Assembly (NCBI GenBank): GCA_036558745.1
Contig: DATBEZ010000043.1
Span: 62,001-126,000, forward strand
Origin: JAMXLJ01 sp036558745
Lineage (GTDB): Bacteria; Actinomycetota; Acidimicrobiia; IMCC26256; JAMXLJ01
Reading direction: 5' to 3'
Length of the DNA: 64,000 bases
Shown: piece by piece, positions 17,592 through 25,927 of the stretch
Layout of the letters: each line of letters opens with the position of its first letter
How positions within the stretch are numbered: position 1 is the first letter of the stretch
Notes under the pieces: generated by a model
Told to the model about the DNA's origin: nothing
What the model saw: only the letters and a program-made list of their open reading frames with translations
Database searches by the model: none
Made by a program: the position numbers and the translations under genes

Positions 17592-19007
17592 TCACGATCC
17601 GTACGCGTCGACGTGCCCGCCCGAGGCCACGAGCACGCGGTTGCCGACGATCGTCGGCGTGGTGAAGTGCGCCAGGTTGCCGAGGGCGACGTGGGACAGC
17701 TCGCGACCCGTGCTCACGTCGAACGCGACGAGCGCGTCGTCGGAGAGGTCGATGCTCCACACCGTCGAGCCGCCGACGACCGGAGGTCCGGCGTCGAACG
17801 ACCGCGTGTGCCACGCCACGGCGAACGTGGTCGGACTGGTCCGCAGCGCGACCAGGCCGTCGCGGCACGGGACGAACAGCAACGGTGGCGCGTACGCGGT
17901 GCCGCCGTACGCGGACCCGCACACCTTGCCCTGGTGCACGGTCGCCGATCCCGCGAGGTGGTCGGCATCGAGGAGGTAGCCGACGCCCTGCTTGCCAACC
18001 TGGAACAGTCGCCGGCCGTCGAGCAGGGCCGGGCTCACGGAGCCCAGGTCGGCGTCGGACTCGCTCAGCGCGACCCGGTTGGACGGCGTGAACGCACTCA
18101 CGAACGCGAGCGTGCGCGAGAGACGGATCACCGAGTCGGAGAGGTCGCTGCTCTGCGGTGACTCGGTCGCGTTGCCCGATGTGACGTAGAGGTCGCCGTT
18201 GGTGTCGGTCGTCGCGCCCGGTGGCGCCCAGACCGCGGCCGCGAGCGCGGCGGGAACCATGTAGGTCGCGCGGATGCCGCCGCCATCGATACCGGCTGTC
18301 ACCACGTAGCCGTGGTAGTCGCCGCAGTCGCCGAACAGCCCGCCGAAGGGCACGACGACCTCGTCGCCGTCGAGCGACAGCGCGCTGCGCTGCTGCTCGG
18401 TCTTCGGGTTCGCGCCGCGCGGGTCGATCGTGGTGCGCCAGCGGACGGCCCCGGTCGTGAGGTCGAGCGCGACGAGCTCGTGGTGCGCCGGTTGCACGAA
18501 CGCGACCGCGTACACGACGCCCCGCCCGGGGTCGATCACGGGTGTGCTCGTGATGCCGCTCGGGTCGATGTTGCCGCAGGGCAGCTGGTCGCCCGGGATC
18601 GGCTCACCGAGATGCGTCTTCCAACGCAGCGCGCCCGTGTCGGACGCGAGCCCGAACACGGTGTCGTTCTCGGTCGCGGTGACGACGATGCCGTTCGCGA
18701 CGACCGGCTCGGCGTACGCGTCGCCGTCGAGCGCGGGCGACGACCACACGCGGTGCACCGACGTACCGGGGCCGGTCGACACCCGTCCGGTGCGAGCGGG
18801 GTCGTGGTGATACGTCGGCCAGTCCGCGGCACCCGTCGCTGGCGGCGCGGTCGTGGCCGAGGACGCTGCGGTCGTGCTGGTGGTCGTGCTCGACGTCGTG
18901 CGCGTCGAGGTGCTCTTCGACGACGAGCACGCCGCGAGCGCGACGGCCGTGACGACCACCGCCACGGCCGTCCGGACGCGGAAGCGCTGAGAACGTCGGG
19001 TCGGCAA
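17592..19007 (-). CDS. PQQ-type beta-propeller lipoprotein
   Basis: The 471-residue protein begins at TTG 19007, seven bases after a TACCGT box. The signal peptide ends in a lipobox (VALAACSSS) with Cys near residue 27, then a Ser/Thr linker, then repeating blades of the PQQ-enzyme type (GLASDTGALRWKT, ALDLTTGAVRWRT, AFDVSTGRELSHV). Single propellers of this kind are usually scaffolds or non-catalytic binders; I see no cofactor-binding acid triad. It converges with the phosphatase gene 25 bases away. Confidence 0.8.
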   Translation of the reverse strand: MPTRRSQRFRVRTAVAVVVTAVALAACSSSKSTSTRTTSSTTTSTTAASSATTAPPATGAADWPTYHHDPARTGRVSTGPGTSVHRVWSSPALDGDAYAEPVVANGIVVTATENDTVFGLASDTGALRWKTHLGEPIPGDQLPCGNIDPSGITSTPVIDPGRGVVYAVAFVQPAHHELVALDLTTGAVRWRTTIDPRGANPKTEQQRSALSLDGDEVVVPFGGLFGDCGDYHGYVVTAGIDGGGIRATYMVPAALAAAVWAPPGATTDTNGDLYVTSGNATESPQSSDLSDSVIRLSRTLAFVSAFTPSNRVALSESDADLGSVSPALLDGRRLFQVGKQGVGYLLDADHLAGSATVHQGKVCGSAYGGTAYAPPLLFVPCRDGLVALRTSPTTFAVAWHTRSFDAGPPVVGGSTVWSIDLSDDALVAFDVSTGRELSHVALGNLAHFTTPTIVGNRVLVASGGHVDAYGS

Positions 19008-19014
19008 GGTTCAC

Positions 19015-19020
19015 ACGGTA
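19015..19020 (-). promoter_or_regulatory. -10 box of the propeller lipoprotein gene, leaderless type
   Basis: TACCGT on the minus strand ends seven bases before the TTG start at 19007, the spacing expected of a leaderless transcript. Confidence 0.45.
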
Positions 19021-19056
19021 CCCGTGGACCGGGCCGGCCAACCCGCGGGCCGGGCC

Positions 19057-19830
19057 CTACTCGAGCAGGGACGCGCGCAGCGCGTCGATGGCCGCGGGCT
19101 CGAGGCCGTGCGCGAGGAGGTAGTCGGCCGCAGAGCCGTGCGTCGCCCGGATGTCGGTGAGCACGGCGCGCATCACGGAGGCCTCCGCGGCGAAGAGCGA
19201 CTCGGAGACCTCGGCCATCTCGTTCGAGACGTCGGCGCGGGCGCGGTGCCGCAGCAGCAGCTCGTCCATGTGCTCCGCGGTGATCGCGTAGTCGCCCGCG
19301 ATCACGTCGTCGTCGACGCCGAGCGCGCCGAGCAGCAGCGCCGCAGTGAGCCCGGTGCGGTCCTTGCCCGCGGCGCAGTGGAACACGACGGGCTGGTTGG
19401 CCGGATCGGCGACGATGCGCAACACCGCGACGAACCGGTCCCCGAAGCGCCCGAGCATGAGCGCGTAGATCCGGTCGAGGCCCATCGTGGCCGGGTCGAT
19501 CCGGTCCTGCGCTGCGTCACTCGCCTGCTCCCGACGGGTCTCGTCGACGATGGGCAGGTGATGCACGATCACGCCGCGCGTGCCGAGCGGGCCGTGACCG
19601 AACGTCTCGACCTCGTGACGCGCGCGAAGGTCCACGACGGTCACCACGCCCAGCTCCTCCGCGACGTGACGGACGTCGTCGTCGCTCATGTGCGACAACG
19701 AGTCGCTGCGGAACACCCGACCGGAGCGCAGATGACGGCCGTCCACGGTGGGGTAGCCGCCGAGGTCACGGAAATTGGCCGGACCGTCGAGGCGGATGTG
19801 GCGCGGACCCGTCGTCGTCATCGGCACCAT
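19057..19830 (-). CDS. Tyrosine-protein phosphatase (MptpB-like family)
   Basis: About 257 residues, starting at ATG 19830 or 19821. It opens with GPANFRDLGGYPTVDGR and has the P-loop HCAAGKDRTG, the C(X)5R signature with Cys nucleophile and the Lys-Asp variant of MptpB-type phosphatases (HCxAGKDRTG). The family dephosphorylates protein Tyr/Ser/Thr or phosphoinositides. No export signal is seen. It lies 70 bases downstream of the GT39-type gene on the same strand. Confidence 0.88.
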   Translation of the reverse strand: MVPMTTTGPRHIRLDGPANFRDLGGYPTVDGRHLRSGRVFRSDSLSHMSDDDVRHVAEELGVVTVVDLRARHEVETFGHGPLGTRGVIVHHLPIVDETRREQASDAAQDRIDPATMGLDRIYALMLGRFGDRFVAVLRIVADPANQPVVFHCAAGKDRTGLTAALLLGALGVDDDVIAGDYAITAEHMDELLLRHRARADVSNEMAEVSESLFAAEASVMRAVLTDIRATHGSAADYLLAHGLEPAAIDALRASLLE

Positions 19831-19900
19831 GTTCGCGCGACGTGCCGAACGCCGGGCTGCCGGAGCGTGAACGGGTGCCGCCGCGTCGAAGACGGCGTGT

Positions 19901-21349
19901 TCAGCGGCGGCCGACGAGGCTGGCCGCATCTCCGATGCAGAGGATGGTGCTGCCGTGCCAGGACCACGTCGGCGCGCACCGCGCGGAGGTGGGCGGCGTC
20001 GCACCGGGCGGTCGCCAGTCGAGCAGCCACACCCGGCCGGAAGGTCGTTCGACGCCGAGCCGGATGGCGGCCGTGTTTCGCAGTCCGAGGTCGACGGGGC
20101 GGAACGACGCGCCGTGACGTACGCCGAGCGACCATTCGAGCTCAGGACCGCGCCACGCCGGGAACACCGCGACCACGTCGCCGGCGCGCGCGTCGCTCGC
20201 GAGCCGGCGCAGCACGGTGTCGGGGCCCGACGTCACGGTCACCGCGTGCGCGGCCGCAGGAACCATCACGACGATCCCGATCGTCGCCATCGCCCACCCG
20301 ACCCAACGCCGCCACCGGGCCACGTCGTCGACGACGAAGCCGAGCGCGAGCAGCGGCGCCCACGCCACGAGCGTGAACGTGCGATCGAGCACGACCGGCG
20401 CGAACAGACCGGCGACGGCACCGACCGCGACCGGCACGGCGAAGCAACACAGCCACACCCGACCGAGCGTGCGGTCGCGGCGGACCAGGATCACGCCGCC
20501 GAGCACGACGAGCGCGACGACGATCACCCGGGCCGAAGCGTCCGGCGTGACGAGGTGCGCGACGGCGCCCGAGAGCCCGCGCCACGACGTGCGCGGGATC
20601 CACCCCGAGTGCCCCCCGTGGGCCTGGACCCAGAACGTCGCCCCCCACAGCACCGCCCACCCGGCAGCGGCACCGGCGATCGCGAGCCGCCAACGCCACG
20701 CGTCGGTGTCGGTGCGACGCCCGGGGATCGCGACGAGCCCGAAGCCGAGCAGGAACATCGACACGTGGGTCAGCAGACCCGCGAGCACCAGCGCACCCAG
20801 CGCAGCCGCGTGCCAGGGGCGCGGCCGCCGGAGCCACGTCCACGCGAGCACCGCGATGGCGACGCCGAGCAGCTCCAGCTCCGCGTACATGCGCGCTTCG
20901 CGGCCGTGCGTGATCTGGAACGCGCTGAGCGCCATCAGCGCGGTCGCGACGATGCCCGCGATGCCGCGCCGGCGCGTCCACCATGCGAACACCGCGAGCG
21001 CGCCGATCGAGCACGCGACCGACGGCAACCGCAGCACGAGCTCGCTCACGCCCGCGCGTGCGAGCGGCGCGTGCAGCAGGTAATCGAGCGGAGGGTGCGA
21101 GTCGTGCGCGCGGAGGTACGCCATCATCCGGCTGAACGACATGCGTCCGGCCATCGCGGTGAACGACTCGTCGAAGTTGAGTCTGTGCACGCCGAGGGCC
21201 CACAGGCGGAAGCCGGCGCCGATGACCACGAGCACGCCGAGCACGAGACCGGTGCGCTGCCGCCGGCGCGCGAGGCGTGGCTCGAGGACGCGCCCGTCGT
21301 CGACGAGCGCGGCGACCGACGATCTCGCCTCTTCGAGCTCGACCCCCAC
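19901..21349 (-). CDS. GT39/PMT-like glycosyltransferase, membrane
   Basis: About 482 residues and 10 or more membrane helices. After the first helix, LNFDESFTAM contains the conserved DE acidic pair of the GT-C fold, and HDSHPPLDYLL is the second signature (about 80-90). Such enzymes transfer a sugar from a polyprenyl-phosphate donor on the outer membrane face. The start is uncertain: GTG 21349 has GAGGAAGGG upstream, GTG 21391 is possible. No sugar-lipid genes adjoin, so donor and acceptor are unknown. Confidence 0.8.
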   Translation of the reverse strand: MGVELEEARSSVAALVDDGRVLEPRLARRRQRTGLVLGVLVVIGAGFRLWALGVHRLNFDESFTAMAGRMSFSRMMAYLRAHDSHPPLDYLLHAPLARAGVSELVLRLPSVACSIGALAVFAWWTRRRGIAGIVATALMALSAFQITHGREARMYAELELLGVAIAVLAWTWLRRPRPWHAAALGALVLAGLLTHVSMFLLGFGLVAIPGRRTDTDAWRWRLAIAGAAAGWAVLWGATFWVQAHGGHSGWIPRTSWRGLSGAVAHLVTPDASARVIVVALVVLGGVILVRRDRTLGRVWLCCFAVPVAVGAVAGLFAPVVLDRTFTLVAWAPLLALGFVVDDVARWRRWVGWAMATIGIVVMVPAAAHAVTVTSGPDTVLRRLASDARAGDVVAVFPAWRGPELEWSLGVRHGASFRPVDLGLRNTAAIRLGVERPSGRVWLLDWRPPGATPPTSARCAPTWSWHGSTILCIGDAASLVGRR

Positions 21350-21438
21350 CGGTGTGGCTGCCCTTCCTCGACGACGGTCCGGTGGGCGCACTCTCCGGGA
21401 CCGTCGGTGAGACGGACATGAGGGCCGGGAGAGCGTGG

Positions 21439-21483
21439 AGATGCGGCACTCAGCGTCGGTTTCCGACGCTCAGTGCCGCATCT
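21439..21483. terminator. Long near-perfect hairpin after the nitroreductase gene
   Basis: Arms of 21 bases (AGATGCGGCACTCAGCGTCGG at 21439-21459 and its partner at 21463-21483) with one mismatch and a TTT loop, nine bases after the nitroreductase stop. The sequence differs from the GTTGGGACACG palindrome family but the placement is the same. Confidence 0.65.
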
Positions 21484-21492
21484 GTGTTCGCG

Positions 21493-22188
21493 CTAGGACG
21501 ACGTCTCGAAGGACGGGCCGTCGAAGCGGTCGACGGTGGTGAACGACGCGACCGGGGCGCGGCCGAGGCGCGTCGGTTGGTGCACCGGCCGCCCCAGGGC
21601 GACGATCGCCGCCACCGCGACCTCCGCGGGGGCGTGCAGGAGCGCCTTCACCGCGTCCTCGTTGCGGATCGCCATCGTGGTCATCACGCCCGCGAGCCCC
21701 TCGGAGCGCGCTGCGAGCAGCAGGTTCCACACGAACGGGTAGATCGACGCGCCGCCCGCGAACGTGTAGCGCGCGAAACCGCGGTCGACGGCCGCGAGGC
21801 CGCGGAGATCGGCGAGCACGACGAGGAGCACAGGCACCTCGTCGAGATGCTCCGCGAACCCTCCGGGTCCCGACGCGGCCGCAGCTCCGATGCCCGGCGC
21901 GTCCGCGAGCGCGGCCTGCTCCGCGGCCTCGTCGGTGACCGGCGCCCACGGGACGAGCCCGTGTTGACGGATCGCGAGGTAGTCGTACCAGGGCGGCAGG
22001 TAGAGGTCGCGCAGCGCGCGCCGCACCGCCGGATCGCGCGCCACGACGACGCGCCACGCCTGGCGGTTGCCGCCACTCGGCGCGAAGCGCGCGGTGTCGA
22101 GGACGCGCGCGAGCACGTCGTCGGGCACGGGGTCGGGCCGGAACTCGCGGACGGATGCAGTAGTGCGGAGGGTGTCGATGAGGTCCAC
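21493..22188 (-). CDS. Nitroreductase-family FMN enzyme
   Basis: 231 residues with the nitroreductase fold: TTASVREFRPDPVPDDVL at the start, ARFAPSGGNRQAWR (about 33-46) for FMN binding and the late ALGRPVHQPTRLGR. GTG 22188 follows a TACGGT box (22196-22201) by seven bases. These FMN enzymes reduce nitro compounds, quinones or F420-like partners using NAD(P)H. The substrate is not inferable. A hairpin follows its stop. Confidence 0.86.
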   Translation of the reverse strand: MDLIDTLRTTASVREFRPDPVPDDVLARVLDTARFAPSGGNRQAWRVVVARDPAVRRALRDLYLPPWYDYLAIRQHGLVPWAPVTDEAAEQAALADAPGIGAAAASGPGGFAEHLDEVPVLLVVLADLRGLAAVDRGFARYTFAGGASIYPFVWNLLLAARSEGLAGVMTTMAIRNEDAVKALLHAPAEVAVAAIVALGRPVHQPTRLGRAPVASFTTVDRFDGPSFETSS

Positions 22189-22195
22189 GAGCGAG

Positions 22196-22201
22196 ACCGT
22201 A
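22196..22201 (-). promoter_or_regulatory. -10 box of the nitroreductase gene, leaderless type
   Basis: TACGGT on the minus strand is followed by seven bases and then the GTG start at 22188. Confidence 0.45.
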
Positions 22202-22213
22202 CCGAACTCACTG

Positions 22214-22309
22214 GCTCCGCTCCCGAGTTGCTCGGCTCAGCTCGTGCTCCGCTCCCGAGTCGCTCCGCTCAGCTCGTGCTCCGCTCCCGAGTCGCTCCGC
22301 TCAGCTCGT
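22214..22309. repeat. Three tandem 32-bp repeats
   Basis: Unit GCTCCGCTCCCGAGTCGCTC followed by CGCTCAGCTCGT. Copies at 22214-22245, 22246-22277 and 22278-22309; the last two are identical and the first differs at two positions. The third copy overlaps the last codons of the MDR gene, so expansion could extend or alter its C-terminus. Confidence 0.9.
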
Positions 22310-23335
22310 CACGCGGACCACGGTCTTGCCGATGGTCCGGCCGGCCTCGAGCGCCTCGAGCGCGTCGGGCAAGGTGTCGAAGCGCACGACCGCGCCGACC
22401 TGCGGACGGATCCGTCCCGCGTCGAGCAACCGCACCAGGTCGCGGTGGATCTCCTCGCCCACCTCGCGCGAGAACGGCAGGAAGCCGGCGGCGCGCGCCG
22501 CCGCGGTCGGCGCGTCGTTCCAGCTCATCATCACGCCGACGATCGAGAAGTTGCCCTTCGCGACCGCGCGCGGCGGCAGACCGGCCTCGCCCAAGGCCTG
22601 GCCGCCCGAGAAGCCCGCCGCGAGGTACCGACCCTCACGGGCGATGCAGGCGAACGAGCGCAGCGCGACCTCGCCGCCGACGAGGTCGCAGATCACGTCC
22701 GCACCGCGCCCGTCGGTCGCGTCGAGCACGCGGGCGGCGAAGTCGTCGGTGTGGTAGTCGATCGCGAGCTCCGCGCCGAGCTCGCGACAGCGCGCGACCT
22801 TCGCCGGCCCGCCCGCGGTCGCGAGCACACGCGCACCTGCGACGACGCCGAGCTGCAACGCGGCGGACCCGACGCCGCCCGCGGCCGAGTGGACGAGCAG
22901 CGTCTCGCCGGGTTGCAGCCGGGCGCGGCGGTGGAGCGCGAGGTGCGCGGTGTGGAACGCGACCATGAACGCGGCCGCGTGCTCGTCGTCGAGCGCGCTC
23001 GGCGCGTCGAACGTCATCGCGACCGGCGTGAGGACCTGTTCGGCGTAGCCGCCGTGGCCACCGACCGGGACCGCGACGACCCGCCGACCGAGCCATCCGT
23101 CGAGCCCCGGCCCGGTCGCGTCGACCGTCCCGGTGACCTCCATGCCCAACGCGAACGGCAACGGGGGCGCGATCGTCGGGTAGATCCCGCGGCACATGTC
23201 GGCGTCGTTGAGGTTGAGCGCGGCGGCGCGGACCGCGACGCGCAGCTGACCCGCTCCGGGCTCGGGAACGTCGACGTCGTCGAGACGCAGCGCTTCACCC
23301 GGAGGCCCGTACTCGTGCACCTGCCACACCTTCAT
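22301..23335 (-). CDS. Zinc-independent MDR (quinone oxidoreductase-like)
   Basis: 344 residues of the NADPH:quinone oxidoreductase branch of the medium-chain dehydrogenases: MKVWQVHEYGPPGEAL start, LNLNDADMCRGIYP, HSAAGGVGSAALQLG (NADPH-binding, about 149-163) and a C-terminal GRTIGKTVVRV. No catalytic or structural zinc cysteines are seen. It reduces quinones or enones in this family; the substrate is unknown. Divergent from the SDR gene 48 bases away. The stop lies inside the tandem repeat. Confidence 0.87.
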   Translation of the reverse strand: MKVWQVHEYGPPGEALRLDDVDVPEPGAGQLRVAVRAAALNLNDADMCRGIYPTIAPPLPFALGMEVTGTVDATGPGLDGWLGRRVVAVPVGGHGGYAEQVLTPVAMTFDAPSALDDEHAAAFMVAFHTAHLALHRRARLQPGETLLVHSAAGGVGSAALQLGVVAGARVLATAGGPAKVARCRELGAELAIDYHTDDFAARVLDATDGRGADVICDLVGGEVALRSFACIAREGRYLAAGFSGGQALGEAGLPPRAVAKGNFSIVGVMMSWNDAPTAAARAAGFLPFSREVGEEIHRDLVRLLDAGRIRPQVGAVVRFDTLPDALEALEAGRTIGKTVVRVTS

Positions 23336-23383
23336 GGCGACACGATGGCAGCCGCGCGGGCCGGCCTGCTAGACCGCGACGTC

Positions 23384-24172
23384 ATGGACGAGTTCACCCT
23401 CCCGGGCAAGGTGGCGATCGTGACCGGCGCGAGCCGCGGCATCGGCGCCGAGATCGCGCGCCGCTTCGCCGAGGCCGGAGCGGACGTCGCCGTGGTCGCG
23501 CGCTCGGCCGACGACCTCGACACCGTCGCGGCCGACATCCGAGAGCGCGGCCGGCGCGCGCTGGCCGTCGCCGGCGACGTGAACGACCTCACGATGCTGG
23601 AACGGCTCGTCGAGCAGACCGCCGCCGAGCTCGGACGCGTCGACGTGGTCGTCAACAACGCGGGCGGCTCGGTCTCGCCGCCCTATCTCGACACGAGGGT
23701 CGAGCAGCTCGAGGCGTCGTTCCACTTCAACGTGTCGGTACCGTTCGAGCTCGTCCGCCTCGCGGTGCCGCACCTGCTCGCGCACGGCGGTGGCGCGGTC
23801 GTGAACATCGGCTCCGTCGCCGGCGTGAAGGCGAGCCGCACGTCGTTGATCCACAGCACGACGAAGGCTGCTCTCGCGCAGCTCACCCGCGTGACGGCGG
23901 AGGATCTCGCGCCGCGCATCCGCGTGAACGCGGTGCTGCCCGGTGCCGTCGAGACCGACGCGTTGCGCTGGTACCTGTCGCGCATGGAGCCCTCGGTGCG
24001 GGAGGAGATGCTCCGGCGCACCCCGATGCGGCGCAACGGCACGCCTCGCGACATCGCCGACGCGGTGCTCTTCCTCGCCTCACCGGCGGCGTCGTGGATC
24101 ACCGGAAAGCTGCTCGAGGTGGACGGCGCCGCGCACGACGACCTGATCCCGAAGGACACCCCCGACCTCTGA
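23384..24172 (+). CDS. SDR-family oxidoreductase with His in place of the catalytic Tyr
   Basis: 262 residues. The Rossmann signature GASRGIG (about 15-21), NNAG and the catalytic Ser in NIGSVAG are intact. The YxxxK motif reads H157-S-T-T-K161, so the proton-donor Tyr is replaced by His while the Lys remains. The C-terminal ASPAASWITGKLLEVDG is typical of classical SDRs. It may be an altered enzyme or an inactive binder. The start is ATG 23384; ATG 23345 in the same frame is possible. Divergent from the MDR gene. Confidence 0.82.
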   Translation: MDEFTLPGKVAIVTGASRGIGAEIARRFAEAGADVAVVARSADDLDTVAADIRERGRRALAVAGDVNDLTMLERLVEQTAAELGRVDVVVNNAGGSVSPPYLDTRVEQLEASFHFNVSVPFELVRLAVPHLLAHGGGAVVNIGSVAGVKASRTSLIHSTTKAALAQLTRVTAEDLAPRIRVNAVLPGAVETDALRWYLSRMEPSVREEMLRRTPMRRNGTPRDIADAVLFLASPAASWITGKLLEVDGAAHDDLIPKDTPDL

Positions 24173-24215
24173 CCACCCCCGGAACGCGCTCGGGAGCGCG
24201 TGGCAGACTGGCGCC

Positions 24216-25247
24216 GTGCCGAGCTTCTGGGTGACGTGGCAGGACGCGGCCGTCATCGTCGTGGTCCTCACGGTGCTCGTCGCCCTGACCACGCGCAGCA
24301 CGCGCGGCTGGATCGTCGGCACGCGCGGCTTCGCCCGCGAGGCGGCGATCGTGTTCGCGCTCTTCGGGATGTGGCAGTACGCGGCCGCGCAGTCGATCAC
24401 CCGCGTCACGGGCGCCATCGCGCACGGGCGCGAGATCTGGCACATCGAGCGCGTGCTCCACCTGCCGAGCGAGGTGTCGCTGCAACGGCTCGTCCTGCCG
24501 TACCCCTCGATCGTGCGTCTCAGCAACCTGTACTACGCAGGGCTCCACTTCCCGATCACGATCGCGTTCCTCATCTGGTTGTGGGTGCGTCACCGCGACC
24601 GCTACCCGGTCGTGCGCAACACGATCGCGATCGCGACGGGCGCGTGCCTGCTGGTGCAGATGATCCCGGTAGCGCCGCCGCGCATGCTGCCCGAGGTCGG
24701 CTTCGTCGACACCGCGCTGCGCTACGGCCAGTCGGTGTACGGGCCGACGGGGAGGGGCATGGCGGACCAGCTCTCGGCCATGCCGTCGATCCACGTCGCG
24801 TGGGCCGTCCTCGTCGGCGTGGTCGTGGTCGCGGTCAGCACCAGCCCGTGGCGATGGCTCGCGGCCGGCCACGCGGTGCTGACGGTCCTCGTCGTGGTCG
24901 TGACCGCCAACCACTTCTGGGCCGACGGCATCGTCGCCGTCGCGCTCCTCGGCCTCGGATACGCCCTTGCGACCGGTGTGCCGCGACTCGCGCGGGGGCT
25001 CCAGGCGCGCCGCGCGGCCGCGATCGCTCCCGCGGGTGTCCGGCCCGCGCTCGTGGGCGCGTACGGCGGTACGGCCTACGACGGCGCGGACGCGAACCAG
25101 AACGCCAGGGCCGTGTCACCCAACGGCCACCGCGCGTCGTCGGCGAGCACCGAGAACGAACGCCTCGCGTACGCGACGAGGTCGGCGAACGGACGGTCGT
25201 GGGTCTGCGACCAGTCGGAGCCCCACTGGAGCCGCGAGGCGCCGTAG
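24216..25247 (+). CDS. PAP2-family membrane phosphatase/transferase
   Basis: 343 residues, GTG start, about six membrane helices. The PAP2 motifs are APPRMLPEVGFVD (about 150), SAMPSIHVAW (catalytic His, about 188-197) and ANHFWADG (second His and Asp, about 229-236), closest to the inositolphosphotransferase-like PAP2_3 group. It may act on phospholipid head groups or polyprenyl phosphates. The last 57 codons (25077-25247) lie antisense to the conserved end of the amidohydrolase gene, are polar and unlike PAP2, and may be a read-through tail. Confidence 0.82.
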   Translation: MPSFWVTWQDAAVIVVVLTVLVALTTRSTRGWIVGTRGFAREAAIVFALFGMWQYAAAQSITRVTGAIAHGREIWHIERVLHLPSEVSLQRLVLPYPSIVRLSNLYYAGLHFPITIAFLIWLWVRHRDRYPVVRNTIAIATGACLLVQMIPVAPPRMLPEVGFVDTALRYGQSVYGPTGRGMADQLSAMPSIHVAWAVLVGVVVVAVSTSPWRWLAAGHAVLTVLVVVVTANHFWADGIVAVALLGLGYALATGVPRLARGLQARRAAAIAPAGVRPALVGAYGGTAYDGADANQNARAVSPNGHRASSASTENERLAYATRSANGRSWVCDQSEPHWSREAP

Positions 25248-25900
25248 GCCTCGGCCATCGCGGCGACGAAGTCGCGCGGGTCGCCACGGCCCTCCACCGC
25301 GAGGTCGAGCGCGTTGGTCGACACCTTCGCGTGCAGGTTCGGGAACGCGGCCAGCTCGAACAGCGGACGCGCCGCGGGGTAGCCCGGTCCGCCGGACAGG
25401 TCCGGGAAGCCGCAGTGGTCGAGGGCGACGGAGACGTCGGGGTAGCGCTCGAGCAGCCCGGGCAGGTGGGCGAGCTCCGGGGCGAGCATGGTCGCCACGA
25501 TCGGGATCCCCGCCGTCGCCGCGTGGTCCCAGAGCGCCTCGACTGCGGGATCGTCGAGCGGGCCGGTAACGGCGACGATCCGCACGCCGGTCGCGCCGCG
25601 CGCGACCCATCGGTCCAGCGTGGACGCCGGGTCGTCACCGTGCGCGTCGACGTACACGACGGACGCGAAGCGACGCGCGTCCGCATTCGCGCTCTCGACG
25701 CAGTAGCTGTTGTCGTCGGTGTACGCGCCCATCGCCTGCACCAGAACCGCGTGCCCGATGCCGTTCGCATCCATGAGCGCCGCGTACTCCTCGGTCTCGC
25801 ACGCGTGCTCGGTGATCCACGTCAGCCCGGGATGGTTCGGGCGCAGCGGATGGGTCCCGTGGTCGCGCGACACGACGTGGACGTGACTGTCGACGAGCAC
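25076..25900 (-). CDS. Amidohydrolase-2 family metal-dependent hydrolase
   Basis: 274 residues of the TIM-barrel amidohydrolase-2 fold: N-terminal DSHVHVV metal site (about 4-10), GATGVRIV mid-barrel, VALDHCGFPDLSGG (about 159-172) and GSDWSQTHD with the late Asp (about 227-235). Relatives are decarboxylases and lactonases acting on carboxylic ring compounds. It follows the WS/DGAT stop by 27 bases on the same strand. Its 3' end overlaps the PAP2 gene by 172 bases. Confidence 0.86.
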   Translation of the reverse strand: MLVDSHVHVVSRDHGTHPLRPNHPGLTWITEHACETEEYAALMDANGIGHAVLVQAMGAYTDDNSYCVESANADARRFASVVYVDAHGDDPASTLDRWVARGATGVRIVAVTGPLDDPAVEALWDHAATAGIPIVATMLAPELAHLPGLLERYPDVSVALDHCGFPDLSGGPGYPAARPLFELAAFPNLHAKVSTNALDLAVEGRGDPRDFVAAMAEAYGASRLQWGSDWSQTHDRPFADLVAYARRSFSVLADDARWPLGDTALAFWFASAPS

Positions 25901-25927
25901 GGCGGCAGCGTACGGGCTGGGTCGCAG

